NCBI GenBank assembly: GCA_964017195.1 | Contig: OZ024888.1 | Coordinates: 18,578,201-18,642,200, forward strand | DNA from: Siderastrea radians | Lineage: Eukaryota; Cnidaria; Anthozoa; Scleractinia; Rhizangiidae | DNA length: 64,000 bases | Direction: 5' to 3' | Shown: positions 23,050 to 34,540 of the stretch, piece by piece | Layout of the letters: each line of letters begins with the position of its first letter | Position numbering within the stretch: the first letter of the stretch is position 1 | Program-made: the position numbers and the translations under genes | The notes under the pieces: generated by a model | Databases searched by the model: none | What the model was told of the DNA's origin: nothing | The model's input: the letters and a program-made list of their open reading frames with translations, nothing else

Positions 23050-23930
23050 TGTGTGTTTATTCGTACGGATCGCACAAATCGGCAGCCTTATAAAGGTGCA
23101 GACGTCAAACACAGGGCAAAATTCTAGGTGTCTCTAAGAAGATGAAGTTTTTGGATCGCCTGTTTCTTTCGTTTGGCTCGAACATGACGTACGAGTCGAC
23201 AACGATATGGTGCAACCGGACAGCAAGCACACGGTTAAAGCTCTAGGTGACCCTAATAAAATGGATTTTCGAATCGACACAGTTCTTTTTCAGGCCCACA
23301 ATAACATTGTTCATTATTACGTGAAACGTACTACTTGACGGCCTTATACAAGGGCAGACAGCAAGGACCAATTAGGAAATTTTCAATTTTTTCTAATGAG
23401 ATACATTTTCGGGTCTATATTTCTTTCTTTCTTTCTTTCTGAGCTCGTGAATAATGACCTCCATTCATACGAGTCGTACAAATTGACAACAATACACCCT
23501 ATTAGTCCAAAAAGAAAACAGGCACATCGCAGAGTTGAAAGGGCCAGACGGCAAAGATCCACTAGGAATATTCCAGATGTCGCTAAGGAGATGCATTTTT
23601 TGGATCGACAAAATTCTTTTTTGATAGACAATAGTATTAACAATTCGTACGAATCGTACCAATCGACACACTTACAGAAGGGGCAGACAGCCAGCACACT
23701 AAAACAATTTCTGGGCCACGAATGAGATGGTTTTTTTTCGGGGTCGACAATTCTTTCTTTCCACTGGAATATGATATTTTTCCACTCGTACGAGTCATAG
23801 AAATCGACAACCTTATAGTAAAGGCAGCTGACAATCATCTCGAAAATCTAAGTGTCTCCAACGAGATGTATTTTTTGGACCAACATATCCCTTTTTCGGC
23901 CGGGGTCGAGAGGAGTAGTCCATCCGTACA
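23050..23930. repeat. Decayed tandem array, about six copies of about 125-180 bp
   Basis: Recurring order of words: cgtacgartcgtacaaatcg, ccttata..aaggcagacag, ctaggtgtctctaagragatg, then ttttttggatcgac. Copies start near 23065, 23190, 23325, 23469, 23647 and 23788, with a partial one at 23925. Spacing varies by indels, so this is an old satellite-like array. It lies in the intron between exons 24136 and 22842. Confidence 0.65.
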
Positions 23931-23932
23931 GG

Positions 23933-23964
23933 TCTGATACGACCCTTTTTCGGGTCGTATCAGA
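23933..23964. repeat. Perfect 13-bp hairpin
   Basis: TCTGATACGACCC, loop tttttc, GGGTCGTATCAGA. It directly ends the decayed array and may be its last unit fused to an inverted piece. Confidence 0.8.
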
Positions 23965-24135
23965 TCAAACGTGTTAAAACCCATCGAAATAAATAATTAC
24001 GAGATAACAAACGCTATTTTAAGAGTAATTCCTTTCAAAAAGACGCGAATATTTCCGTTAAGCACTATAACTTGATTAAGCACCATTAGTTAAGAAAAAT
24101 CGGAATCGAGAGGGTCATAAAGACCGAAGACATAC

Positions 24136-24404
24136 CTGGAGGACAAGGTATACATCCTTCAGCTCCTTGAGAGGAATAGTTCGAAAATGTTCCCAGTGGG
24201 CATGGCATAAACATTCTTAGAGTCTGTGTATCTACCAAATTATTCTGGACACGGAAGAACTGGGGAGCTGGTAATTCGTGGAATCCCGAAGCTAACAGTG
24301 TGGAGATGAGGATCATGGACTCTGCATTGCTCCTGAGCTCACTATAGCTGTCTTCAGATGTAATTCTAAGCTGGATAGCTTCGGATTTTGATTGAATAGG
24401 ATTT
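24136..24404 (-). CDS. Upstream ectodomain exon of the membrane protein
   Basis: A 269-bp exon with acceptor ttgctctgtcctag and donor CCTCCAG|GTATGT. The first part is a non-repeat extracellular region (NPIQSKSEAIQLRITSEDSY) with no Cys. It ends with the start of a Cys-rich repeat (MPCPLGTFSNYSSQGAEGC, IPCPPG). It begins with 1 nt completing a codon and ends with 1 nt, consistent with both neighbours. Confidence 0.75.
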
Positions 24405-24824
24405 CTAGGACAGAGCAATTAGTTTAATAAAAGGTATAAAGTGTTTTATTTTTATTGTTTTAGAGGTGTGTTCTGTGGGTGGTGATGTACCAAGAGCTCA
24501 AATCCTTGCCCTATTTCAGACCAAACATATGCGATATTTCAAATCTTGGTACCCCTTTGCTAATTAATCGGGGTATTTGTTTATTTCGAGGGTGAATTTC
24601 TGAGTGTAAGTTGTAAACTATAACAAAGAAAGCTACAAATAAAAGTGTTATAAAAAATGACATCGACCGCTAGTGTTGAAATAAGTTTCGTGACTTCTAT
24701 CTTTTCTGTTTGTTCCTTTGCTGCGATTAAAAATATAATGAGTTGCTAAATTCTCGAGTACCACCATCGAACCCTACAAATAACATTTGTAAGGTTTTCA
24801 GTTTCCTTAAATTAATGTACTCAC

Positions 24825-24908
24825 AGATATATTGAGGATCGTTCAATTAGCTTAAACCAAGATGGAGAATAATATTTCAGTGTTCTGATCGTCCTGTTGT
24901 TGATCAAC
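24825..24908 (-). CDS. Probable further upstream exon of the membrane protein
   Basis: An 84-bp segment with a strong acceptor (atattttacag) and donor (ATATCT|GTGAGT), open in the one frame whose phase fits the next exon (1 nt + 27 codons + 2 nt). It reads LINNRTIRTLKYYSPSWFKL. It contains no diagnostic motif; the call rests on splice sites and phase. The start codon and signal peptide must lie still further upstream (above 24908) and were not found. Confidence 0.55.
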
Positions 24909-27689
24909 CTGTAAAATATAACATTCCCTTAGAAGTTTTACTATTGCTTCCTTACAGGGGGTCGTCGTCATCAAGGCCATTTAATTTTGGCCTGAAGTAA
25001 AGTGGCAGCCGTTTTCCTGAGTAGATCGACTGTCTTTAATCTTACCATTGTTTATACGGCTACGCGATATGAACTTTGTATTTCGTTAACAGTAAAGTGT
25101 ATAATATATAGATTTCGCCAAGCTTAAAAGCGGGGCTCCACATTTTTTCTCTAGTTCTTATTGACCTCTGAAACTACTCTCACTGAACTCGGCGTAAGTT
25201 TTCATGGGGAATAAATCGTAAACTCTAATTGCAAAAATGCTGTTTCTAGGTAACGTCCTTTTTGCCTGACCTTACCAAAAGTCGAAATTTCGCGTTATGG
25301 TTTCTTTTTGCTCTTTTTCGTTCGGCTAGATTGCCACTTGGCCGTTTATGTCAAAATCGGCAACTTGTTTGCTTCAGTGCTAGTGTAGTCGACCCGGAGT
25401 TCAATCCATCTGTTGCTGCAGTTTATAACAGCTACTGACAATTTTCCAGACTGAGAGGAAGTAGGTTTTCTTTTTTTAAGATTTTATAGACCATCGGCGG
25501 GGTTATTAGGTGCCGTTTTTGTTTTTGTTCCACCAAGTTGCTGCACAATTTGTTTACTTCTAATCACTGAAGGACAAAATAATTACAATTTAAAGGCCAG
25601 GAAAGGGAAAGGTTTTTCATCAGTCTTCCTTCCCTCTTAAACAAAATATTACATGTGAAACAGGGCAACGTGAAGTTAAAAATAGCAGTGATAACTTTTA
25701 TTACAAAAGATCAGAATACAATACTGCTCCCGAGTGTCTGACTGAAACTGCAGGTTTCCGTTAGGTTAAACATTGGCTATATCTAAAACTAAACAGGTAC
25801 TTTGCGTCAACGTTGTCCCCTATACAGTGTCACTCTATGCATTAAAAATTTAAAAACACTCGAATGACTTTCATTTTGAAAGCATTCTAAAAGCGATCAT
25901 AGAACTTATTTTTCTACTCGTAAATTGTTCGGCATTTTTATCCTGGTCCTCCTAACGCTCTTAAATTTGAAGATATTGGAGTGCATTTGTGGATTGTAAA
26001 GACGAAATTGAAACCTCCCTTTCATACTTATTGGCCCGTAAAATACATAACAATTTAGTTGTGCAGTTATTCGCCTAAAAGGTGAAAAACAACATGGGAA
26101 AACATGCGGACTGCTGAGGAAATAGTAAGTTGACTTATTTTTCGTCAAGGAAAAGACTTCAGACGGCTTTCACCGACAGCTCTACTTATAGCATCTTTTG
26201 AAAGTTTTTTAAGTTCAATAAGAGTACTTGTTAAACTACAATGGCTCTAATGAACCGCTAGGTAGCTCGCGGTAGCGACTCGACAGCCGGACTTTTTAAT
26301 GTAAACACGCATTTCTCACTTATTCCTATGCATCCCTCTGGCTGTTTAGTTCTGTCAACTATGAAATATTTTTGCCAAAATAAATAATGTTGTCCCGGCA
26401 TCAACCAGTTTACTGACAAAAATTACCCAAAAATGTTTTCCGACACTTTCAAGCACTCGTAAAATGATAAAGAGAAAATGGCACAACTTTTTCGCCCACG
26501 AAGTATTATTCGGACTAATTTTAGGAAGCTTTTAGAGTCTATTTTAAGGCAAAATAGATTTAAACCGAAAAATGCTTCGCGTATAGTTACTTAAGAATTT
26601 TTTTCATTCCGATCTGTAACTAAAGACAAGCTGAAATGGTTTAGAGGTTAAAAACAAAACTAACACGAAAACCTGCCACACTGAACTCACTCAATGAATG
26701 GTCTAAGTTTAGTCGCTAAATTAGGACAGAAATGTCATTCACTTCAAATAAAGAGACTAAAAAAATATAACAATATAAGGAAGATAAAATATTCCACAAC
26801 TGAAATAAAATACACCAGATGGAAAAAAAGAATTGCTCAAAGAAAAAAATTGAAAATTATGCACGGCTAAACTTCAAAGGCGTACATATCAAACATTAAC
26901 TTTTTTTCTTATCAGAATGATCATTAATGAAAATTCCTTGAATGAACAAACACAGAAGTAGGGACTAGAAACCTTAAGTAAGAAACATGCAATTTCATTC
27001 AGATAAGCACTTTTTTCCCTAGGAAAGCAAAAAGCATTCAATTTATTTTCCCCTAAATCGAGTGAAGTTACTCGCAAGCAATTCCTTTCGAAGCAGGTTT
27101 CAAGGCTATTTTGAACCCGTTTTTCAAACATTTCAAGAAAATCACCGTAAACATGTAAAGTCGCTTAATTGATAGAAAACTTCTAGGACAATAAAATCAA
27201 CAATTGCCCAAAGAGATGGACCCGACAGTCAAAATTCAAAACAATTTTTGGCCGAAATCACCGAAGTGATGCTTGTGCAAATTAGATCAGTGCTGTTGTG
27301 TTGACAGTCCCTCACTGTGCTTTGACGAAATGTTTTGAGTAAACAAGCACAAAATAATGGTCAGAGAAATCAGTTTTGAAAAAGTTCATTCGAAAACCCA
27401 TCAGTTTATACTTATTAAAATGAAATTTGCGTCACACTTTCTTCATCAGTCCACGCAAGTAAAATCGGCTAAGCACAAAATATTCAAGACGATATCTGTC
27501 TCAAATTTGAGCGCGTTTTCTAACAGTTTTTTCAACGTCAACATAAATAAATCATAAACGACACAGATCTAATGACATAAACTAAATTCCCATTTCAAAT
27601 CGTAATTTCTTTGACCGTAATGCTGAAAATCATGTAAGTTAACCCTTTAAAAACTTCACTTACTCCACTGTGTTTCGGAACAGGACAAC
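24909..27689. other. No gene recognised (upstream side of the membrane-protein gene)
   Basis: AT-rich. The missing 5' exons and promoter of the membrane-protein gene could lie here or beyond, but no segment with matching phase and splice sites was convincing. About 25125-25220 and 28080-28170 share a diverged word set (aagcggrgc, cttattaatgtctgaaa), suggesting another dispersed repeat. Confidence 0.45.
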
Positions 27690-28000
27690 CTTTCCGCCAC
27701 GAAGAAAACAAGGATGAACCTCGAGGGCAATTTTCGTAACTTGAAAGTTTCGCCTTCCACCACAAAGACAACTGAATATTGTTTTGAACTGTTTCTTTCC
27801 ATTTTATATAAACATAATATAATTGGACTTAACATGAAAAATGCAAAGCTCACGTCTGCCCCGCGAAAAGACTTACGTGATTCCTCGCACACCACTGGCT
27901 AGAAGCTGGGCGAAAATTGCTTCATATAAGAATGTCATGCAATGCGACGTACGGACGTACGGCGCACGCGCCCGCGAGCCATTCCGAGGGCCATGACCAT
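27690..28000 (+). repeat. Dispersed repeat family A, partial copy 2
   Basis: Shares the segment around gtaacttgaaagtttcgcct and tccaccacaaagacaactga with copies 3 and 4, ending in a CGTACG-rich stretch (gacgtacggacgtacggcgc). The 3' GC-rich end is diverged. Confidence 0.5.
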
Positions 28001-28274
28001 CAAAAGTTACCAGTATGGTTCTTATAGTATAGGTATGGAGCTCCGCTTGGAAGCTGCGCTAATATGTTGATTTAGCCAATCGTAAAAGCGGAGCATCAAT
28101 TTTTTTCCACTTGTACTTATTAATGTCTGAAAATACTCTCATTAAAGTCGTTAATAAAGACAGAATTTATTTCCCTCTCTGTGAATCAAACTCAGGACTC
28201 TTCGCTTCGCAGGTATGCACGATGCCGATGCCCATTGCAATAAGCTAATTACGGCAGCTGCACCTGTGTTAATT

Positions 28275-28905
28275 TTAATACTTATCTGGCTGTCTATCGA
28301 TCGCAGCTCTATCGAGATAAACACGCGCGTGTTTTATACTGAGAAAATGTGTTTGGGAACTCGCAAAAACCATGATTGTGGACAGAAAAAAAAAACAGAA
28401 GGCATTAGCTCTGCCATATTTGGCATCGGAACAGCTGCCAAATGCGGCAAACTCAAGCAATGTGTTAGACGGAGTTCACAGTAGAACAGAACAAATATGT
28501 AGTCATCGAAGGCAAATTACGTAACTTGAACTTTTCGCCTTCCACTAAAAGGACAACTGAGCATTCTTTCGAACCTTTTCTTTCCATAGATATTACATAA
28601 TTGTTCTCAAGTTTAAAACTTCAGTACTGTCGAACAATCGTTTTGCTTCAAGCTTTTAAGGAAACCTCTATGTCAAAAACGACCATAATCATGAAATTTT
28701 CCGCCAAGAAAAACGCTGGTTTCCTAAAAGCACCACACGATGTCCGGCCAAGGAAAGGCGATATTCTCATCCCCCCCGTCGGGTTGCCTTGGGACTTCCA
28801 TTCCCCTCCCTTAGAGTCTGTACGGACGGACGGACTTACGTATGCTAACGTCAGAACTAAAATTTCTCGCATCGACAGGCTCATGCGCGTGCTGAAGGCC
28901 CGCTA
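28275..28905 (+). repeat. Dispersed repeat family A, copy 3
   Basis: The fullest copy. It starts near gctgtctatcgatcgcagct and runs through gtggacagaaaaaaaaaaca, cttttcgccttccactaaaa and ggacggacggacttacgtat. It is co-linear with 41890-42465 over about 600 bp. No coding capacity. Confidence 0.65.
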
Positions 28906-29253
28906 ACATAAGAATAATAACGAAAAAGAGCTTAACATACACCTGTCTTGTTTCAGCTTGTCTTCATTTACTCTTTTTACTCTCTTTTTTTTCCTCGGAA
29001 GACGTCTGCCGTTTCCCTAAGCTCAATATTGCCATTTTAACGTAACTACAGTTTTGCTTTATTTCTATGAATATTTAGAGTAATTTTTTCTCCTTTCACT
29101 TCCAAAGTTGCCCTAGTTCACCTACTTAAAAAAAATACAACTGCATTGATTGAACAAGTAACAGGTGCAACATTAAAACACGTTGAATCATCATGTATTG
29201 CATGCAGCAAGGTCTGACTCTGGATGAACACTAGAGTGAATAGGGAACAGATG

Positions 29254-29459
29254 TTAGTATATGCCAAACCAGTGGATAGTGTTTTGATTGCCTATGATGA
29301 TGGCCAGTGGATCGCGCTATGATTGGCTATTCAAACTCGGGACAGCATCCTCTTTTCACCTCCCGGCACTTTTCTGGATTTCCTGCTCGAGTTTCCCCTC
29401 ATTTCTCAGAAAAAAGGATCTATTTGGTGCTGGGTATCCACTGGTTTGGTATATACTAA
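29254..29459. mobile_element. MITE, 206 bp, with 25-bp near-perfect inverted ends
   Basis: The left end reads ttagtatatgccaaaccagt and continues ggata. The right end mirrors it with a single mismatch, and the ends themselves are TTA / TAA. No ORF. Confidence 0.7.
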
Positions 29460-29494
29460 AGCAACTATTCACCTCAGTGACGGCTAAGGCTGGT

Positions 29495-29534
29495 AGATAT
29501 TTGCCTCACCGCTTCGCATGTTTGGCAAATATCT
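29495..29534. repeat. 11-bp hairpin
   Basis: agatatttgcc and ggcaaatatct separated by 18 bases (tcaccgcttcgcatgttt), just downstream of the 206-bp MITE. Confidence 0.65.
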
Positions 29535-29686
29535 ATCACTATTCACCTACACTTTGATGAATAATTGTCATTATTATTTGTCGGCAATCTTCGCTATCAA
29601 CCGGCTCGTCCGCTACGCACATTAAATATATAGATGTCTTCTACAAGTTTCGACTGTCAGCACAGTGACTTATGGATAACGTTTTT

Positions 29687-29770
29687 TTTCACTATGCCTC
29701 GACAATCTGGAACGGCTTACCCAATTTTATTAAATCCTCCGAATCTTCTTCTGTTTTTAAGACTCCTTAA
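29687..29770 (+). pseudogene. 3'-terminal fragment of a non-LTR retrotransposon ORF
   Basis: The frame reads FHYASTIWNGLPNFIKSSES and then SSVFKTP before TAA. The pattern xIWNxLPxxIK...FK is the usual C-terminal tail after the reverse transcriptase in many LINE-type elements. It is 5'-truncated, and after a short AT-rich 3' UTR it ends in a (TTA)n tract at 29866, which would be the element's 3' tail. Confidence 0.6.
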
Positions 29771-29865
29771 AAAACATTTTTTTTTAGTAGATAATACTGT
29801 ATATAATTAGCTTTAATAACTACTGTAAGCGCTTGAGATTTGTTTTAAATGCACCACAAGAACCT

Positions 29866-29932
29866 TGTTATTATTATTATTATTATCATTATTATTATTG
29901 TTGTTGTTGTTGTTGTTGTTGTTATTATTATT
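29866..29932. repeat. (TTA)n / (TTG)n microsatellite
   Basis: Runs of ttattatta and ttgttgttg; probable tail of the LINE fragment just upstream. Confidence 0.85.
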
Positions 29933-31536
29933 AGAAATTGTGAAGTATTTTAAAAAAATCTCCCTCTCGGTTATTAAATTTTTAGCTTTCTCATTGGTTC
30001 TCCGAACAAAGTTGTCAGCAAATAACCCTGCCTTTGGGCTTATAAGGAAATTGGCTACTGGTTGTCATTTTCACTTTTTTGAGCCTTAATTGTCTAATTT
30101 GTCGGGTGATTATCGGTCATGTACATTTTCAGTGGATTCTCGGATTACGGACCTCAGAATAGGCAGTTCATGCATTAAGCTGGGCCATTTACCACGGTTT
30201 GGAGCTAAGTTTCAGTTAATTACACTTGTCACGGGCTTGTTTCTGCTTAAATTACGCGCCACACGTAACCCCTTCATTACCTTATTCGAAAGGCAAGCAC
30301 TTCCACGCACATCATAAAAGAAGAATATCATTCCCTTTGGCTTGCAGGCATGTACTTTACGTTGTCGTTCCAATCGCCCAGAGGCCAGCCTCGCTAATGG
30401 TATGTGTTTGCTGCCCCAAGTAAAATTTGCATCTTGTCGCCACCGCGTAATAAACTCAATGTATTAATTTTATAATTTTTTAACTGCGTAAATTCTCGCG
30501 CGCTCAATGGCGACGAACAAGCGTCCGTAACAGCACATACTATGATACGACGTCACAGATCACCTTCTCCCTCACCTAGTGCGTGGTAAAATTAAAACTT
30601 TGTTCAATTTAGACGTTATTTGTGATTGTTTCGCTTCAAGATATCGTTTTTTTTAATTGGTTCTCTCCGCTTCTAATAACAAAAGTTTTCGCTACGCGAG
30701 GAATGTTTACCTTGTGACGGTTTAAACATTAAGAGCAGGCATTTCAGATTTCTTCACCTTGAGGAATTTGGTTCTGCGCTAAAACTTTGAAAAATTTATC
30801 ATTCTGACCAGAAAAAAAAAGAGATGTTCATTGTTAACATGACGAAAAAAGGAAACAAAATGTTCCTTTCAAATTTTTTTTTGCATTTTAGTCTATGCTC
30901 TAGTTTGTGGTCCTTAAATGATTTTCAACGCGCTAGATGATTCTTGCAAGTTCAATTGCCCGTCTGTGCGTCTACGTATTTGAGTGTAAATTGACGCTGA
31001 TAGTTAGGCATTGTATTTACTCTTATACACAACCTTATGATGCCAAAGCTTCCTTACTTGTTATGTCTTGACCATGCAGTTATGGCGGAAAAGACTTTGC
31101 TTATAAGAATACGTGAAATGGCTAGACACCCGCTACTTGTTAAGTATAGAAACGTTACATTTGAGAATGAAGACCACTGAATCCAGTGAAGGACTCAAGG
31201 CATAATGTCTTCAGCTTCGTCCGTAGCAAATATCTGCCCAAGAAGAAAACAGGAAAGATAAGAAATAATAAACGCTTTGATATGTTTCGCTACACTGACA
31301 TCATTTACCACCGATAGCTGGTTGTTCCGCTCCTGGGAACCTGGGAGGTCGACCAAAATGGTGACCAAGATGGCCGCCCCTTTTTTGAAGTGGATTCTCA
31401 TTAGTGTAAAGTGGAACACATTAACGTGGGTGACATTATAGGCTTGTGTCTGGTTATCATGAATAAAACGCAGAGGATTCTCATTAGCGTATAACCGGTT
31501 TGACAGTTTTGTTAACCAGTTTGACGGATTTTTTAG
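29933..31536. other. No gene recognised
   Basis: Short ORFs without recognisable features. An ORF reading on the minus strand into the 31537-31682 MITE has no domain and looks fortuitous. Confidence 0.45.
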
Positions 31537-31682
31537 TGATCTGCCTCGTCCCCAGGCGCGGGCAAAGCGAGGCAAACAGGGAGCCCGGGGCGTCGTGGGA
31601 AGGATGCTGCTGTGTACCTTTCCCACAACGCCACGGGCACCATCATACAATGAGGAGGGACGCCTGCGGACGAGGCAGATCA
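31537..31682. mobile_element. MITE, 146 bp, 22-bp inverted ends
   Basis: TGATCTGCCTCGTCC...CAGGCG on the left is mirrored at the right with one mismatch. GC-rich relative to surroundings. Inner blocks (gtgggaaggatgctgctgtg / ctttcccacaac) are also partly inverted, so the whole element can fold into a hairpin. Confidence 0.7.
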
Positions 31683-32870
31683 ATAATGCTAAGTTCTATT
31701 TGTAACTTGTGGCGGTCTTGAGTGGTATAACCGGTTTGACAGATTTTTAGTTGTTTTTGGATCAATGATGTCACAGTGTATTTTCATTGTTCTTCAGCTT
31801 AAAAAAAAGCTTGCTCTCTGCCAAGCGCATCATTCACACATTGTGAGTAGTTGAATAACGTCATGGCCTTCAACCAGTTAACCACTTAGGAAAATTTTGA
31901 ATATATCATCTGGCACAACGAGATCCCTGGACATCAAGTTTTTGAAGCCGTAGATCGGTTGACGGCCTTAACCTATCCTGAAGAGGTGTTTACATTTTGT
32001 GAAATATTTTGTTTTCATTTTTAGTATCCTTTATCTCATGACTGATTTTATTCGTTTTCCAGACCAATATTCCAGTCGAATCGTCGGATGTGAGCATTCC
32101 TTCGGAAGGGTTGGAGCCATGTGAATTCAACATCAAGCATCGACACAAACCGAAGCTAAATTAAAGCTGTCAACATTGAAGACCGAGAGCCCCGAGGCCC
32201 GGCCAGTCCTTCAAAGACAACTTGTCAACTCTCTGTGAAAAACTGTTTCAAAAACTGTTTAAAAACAGTGTCAGTTACAAGTTTAACCGTTTGTGTAATT
32301 ATGCATAAATTTTCTCTTATTGTAGCATGCATTGTCATATCTTTTATTTCATGAGTGCTAAGCGACTAGTTTATTAGCGATCTTAAGCAACAGACATCGC
32401 CGACCTCTGTCATGGGTCGCCGTTGCGACAGCAAGTTTTTGAAACTTAAGCAAAATCGCTCGCAAACCGAAGCGACTTGCCGCAGATCGTTGGGAATCTG
32501 CGAAGTTTGTCCTTTTTTTTTGTTAGTTGACTAGTATGAAAATTTGACGAGCTTTCGGGAAACCAGAGAATTATTTTTGTTGGCCTTTGCGAAAGGAATT
32601 GTAAAGGCAGACAAATTTGCACTACTTTACGATGTGAACACGTCAAAAAACCCGCCTTTTCCTTACGATGATTTTGATTTTGTCCTAGCATTGGTTATAC
32701 TGCAAAATAGTTAAAAATTACATCCTGCTTCACTCAATCAGCCAAACCTGAAATGAGGATATCAACGCTAAAATACTTTCGTCAAATTATCAGACGCTTA
32801 GATTTCTTCCCGAGACGAGCTAATAATACCATTTTCCGGTAGGAGATTTATGCTGCGTTTTAATACATAT
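31683..32870. other. No gene recognised
   Basis: Non-coding as far as I can see. A word set near 32402-32425 (cgacctctgtcatgggtcgc) resembles the arm of the 18451-19862 element, suggesting a small fragment of it. Confidence 0.4.
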
Positions 32871-33593
32871 TGGCCGTTTTTATGCTAAAGACGTTAATAT
32901 CGTCTGAGACGTTATTATCGTCTCGAGACGAGATTAACGTCTAGCATAAAAACAGAAAAAAAGTCAGACGACTTTAACGTCTGACGATATTAACGTCTTC
33001 TGTTAGGTGCGACTGAACGTCGCACTTAACAGACGACTTTAACGTCTGAGACGTTAACGTCGTCTAGTATAAAAACGAGACGACCTTAACTGCGATGAAT
33101 TTAGCCCTAAAGCGCTTTATCGTTCCAATTTAGTTAGCCGTTTCTCCACCACGAAGAATCCCTCTGTTCATCTCCACTTCTTTCGTTCCTTTCTCTCTTG
33201 TTGGCCACGACGCACAAGCCAAGTGCTTCTTTCAGAAACCGCTTCCTTGACTGATTTAGCCTTTTTAAAAATCATTTGCGTTTCCATGTCTTTTATTTTT
33301 CGAGGACGTCGAGAAACAAGCCTTCAGAAACTGCGAAGCAGTTAAGCAAAGTCTCCGCCATGTTTACATGCAGATGGATTTGTTGTTTTGCACACTTTAT
33401 TTGATCTGCCGCCGAGTTTAGTCGCGTCTAGTGTCCTCCGAGAATAGGACCCAGTCCTTTTCTTAGAAAATCTTGGTTTCCTCTACTCGTTCGTGTACTT
33501 TTAATACGTCCCGTTTTTATACCAGACGACATTAACGTCTGAGACGTTAAATACGTCTAGACGACTTTAACGTCTCTAGCATAAAAACGGCCA
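32871..33593. mobile_element. Palindrome-rich DNA element, 723 bp
   Basis: Perfect 16-bp inverted ends TGGCCGTTTTTATGCT. The subterminal zones are packed with permutations of AGACGTTAACGTCT (for example cgtctgagacgttaacgtcg) in both orientations, and atgctagac/gtctagcat blocks punctuate them. The middle (about 33080-33500) is ordinary non-coding sequence. It is non-autonomous. The subterminal arrays look like multiple transposase-binding sites; the superfamily is not determined because no target duplication was resolved. Confidence 0.7.
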
Positions 33594-34129
33594 TTCGTTT
33601 TCTGCGACGAAATGTACTGACATAGGATTTTGGACCAATATTTAGACTACGAGCAATCTCTTTTCACTCAAGGATGTTCAAGCAAAAACAAAAAAAAAAC
33701 ACCCGAACATGTCGAACATGAACATGCTCATAACAAGCGCATCATGTTTTCACGCCGCAGGTGACTTACGTGCTCGCTCGCGTCTCTCGCGTGTCCTTTG
33801 TGCTTTGTCTTCTCGTATACTTTCCGGTATCACGTAAAATAAATACAAAGAGAACCAACATAAACTCACGCCTGTTTGAAAGTTGCACCGGCGTAAGCAC
33901 CTCCAATTTTATTCTGGTTCCAACTTGCGAAATACGGACAACATACGATAGCGCAGAGCTCCTGCCTAGCAAATTGTTTTCAGGAGCTTATGTTTGAGGT
34001 AGGATTGTTTTTGAGGGGAGAGGGGGTATGGATAATAAGACAAAAACTCTTTTTTGTTCACTAAATTGGGGGACGATCCTTTAGAAAAAGTACGAAAAAT
34101 ATCACCTATATTAGTGTGACCTTGAATGT
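33594..34129. other. No gene recognised
   Basis: Short ORFs only; the CG-rich run at 33770-33800 (ctcgctcgcgtctctcgcgt) is noted. Confidence 0.4.
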
Positions 34130-34540
34130 TACAAATCCTGGCCAAAAGAGACCAGACAAACAGTGACCCCAGGACGTAAAACTTGGGTAAACCGGAAACG
34201 ATATACATTTGTCTAAGATTTAGTCTAAAAACGTTTGTCATGTTGCATATCCCAGAAGCGCTCAGGCATACGGTGATGCCAGGACTTCAACCTGGCTGAA
34301 CCAGAAAAAGATACACAAAATTTGTCTAAAATTGACTCAAAATGTTAATACTGTTGCATATCCCAGAAGCAGTCGGGCATACTGTGATGCCAGGACTCCA
34401 ATGTGGATGAACCCGAAAAAGATAAACAACATGTGTCTAAAATTGACTCAAAATGTTAATTATGTTGCATTTCCCAGAGGCACTCAGGCATACGGCGATG
34501 CCAGGACTCCAAAATGGGGAACGAGAAAGGACATTCAAAT
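34130..34540. repeat. 111-bp tandem repeat, about 3.5 copies
   Basis: The landmark gttgcat followed by cccagaagc recurs at 34242, 34353 and 34464, and a diverged copy precedes them. Each unit contains cataCggtgatgccaggact and a gtctaaaattgactcaaaat segment. Short ORFs within follow the repeat. Confidence 0.8.

Noticed and set aside
31195..31683. 162-codon minus-strand ORF
   Set aside because: Begins inside a 146-bp MITE and has no recognisable motif or splice context.
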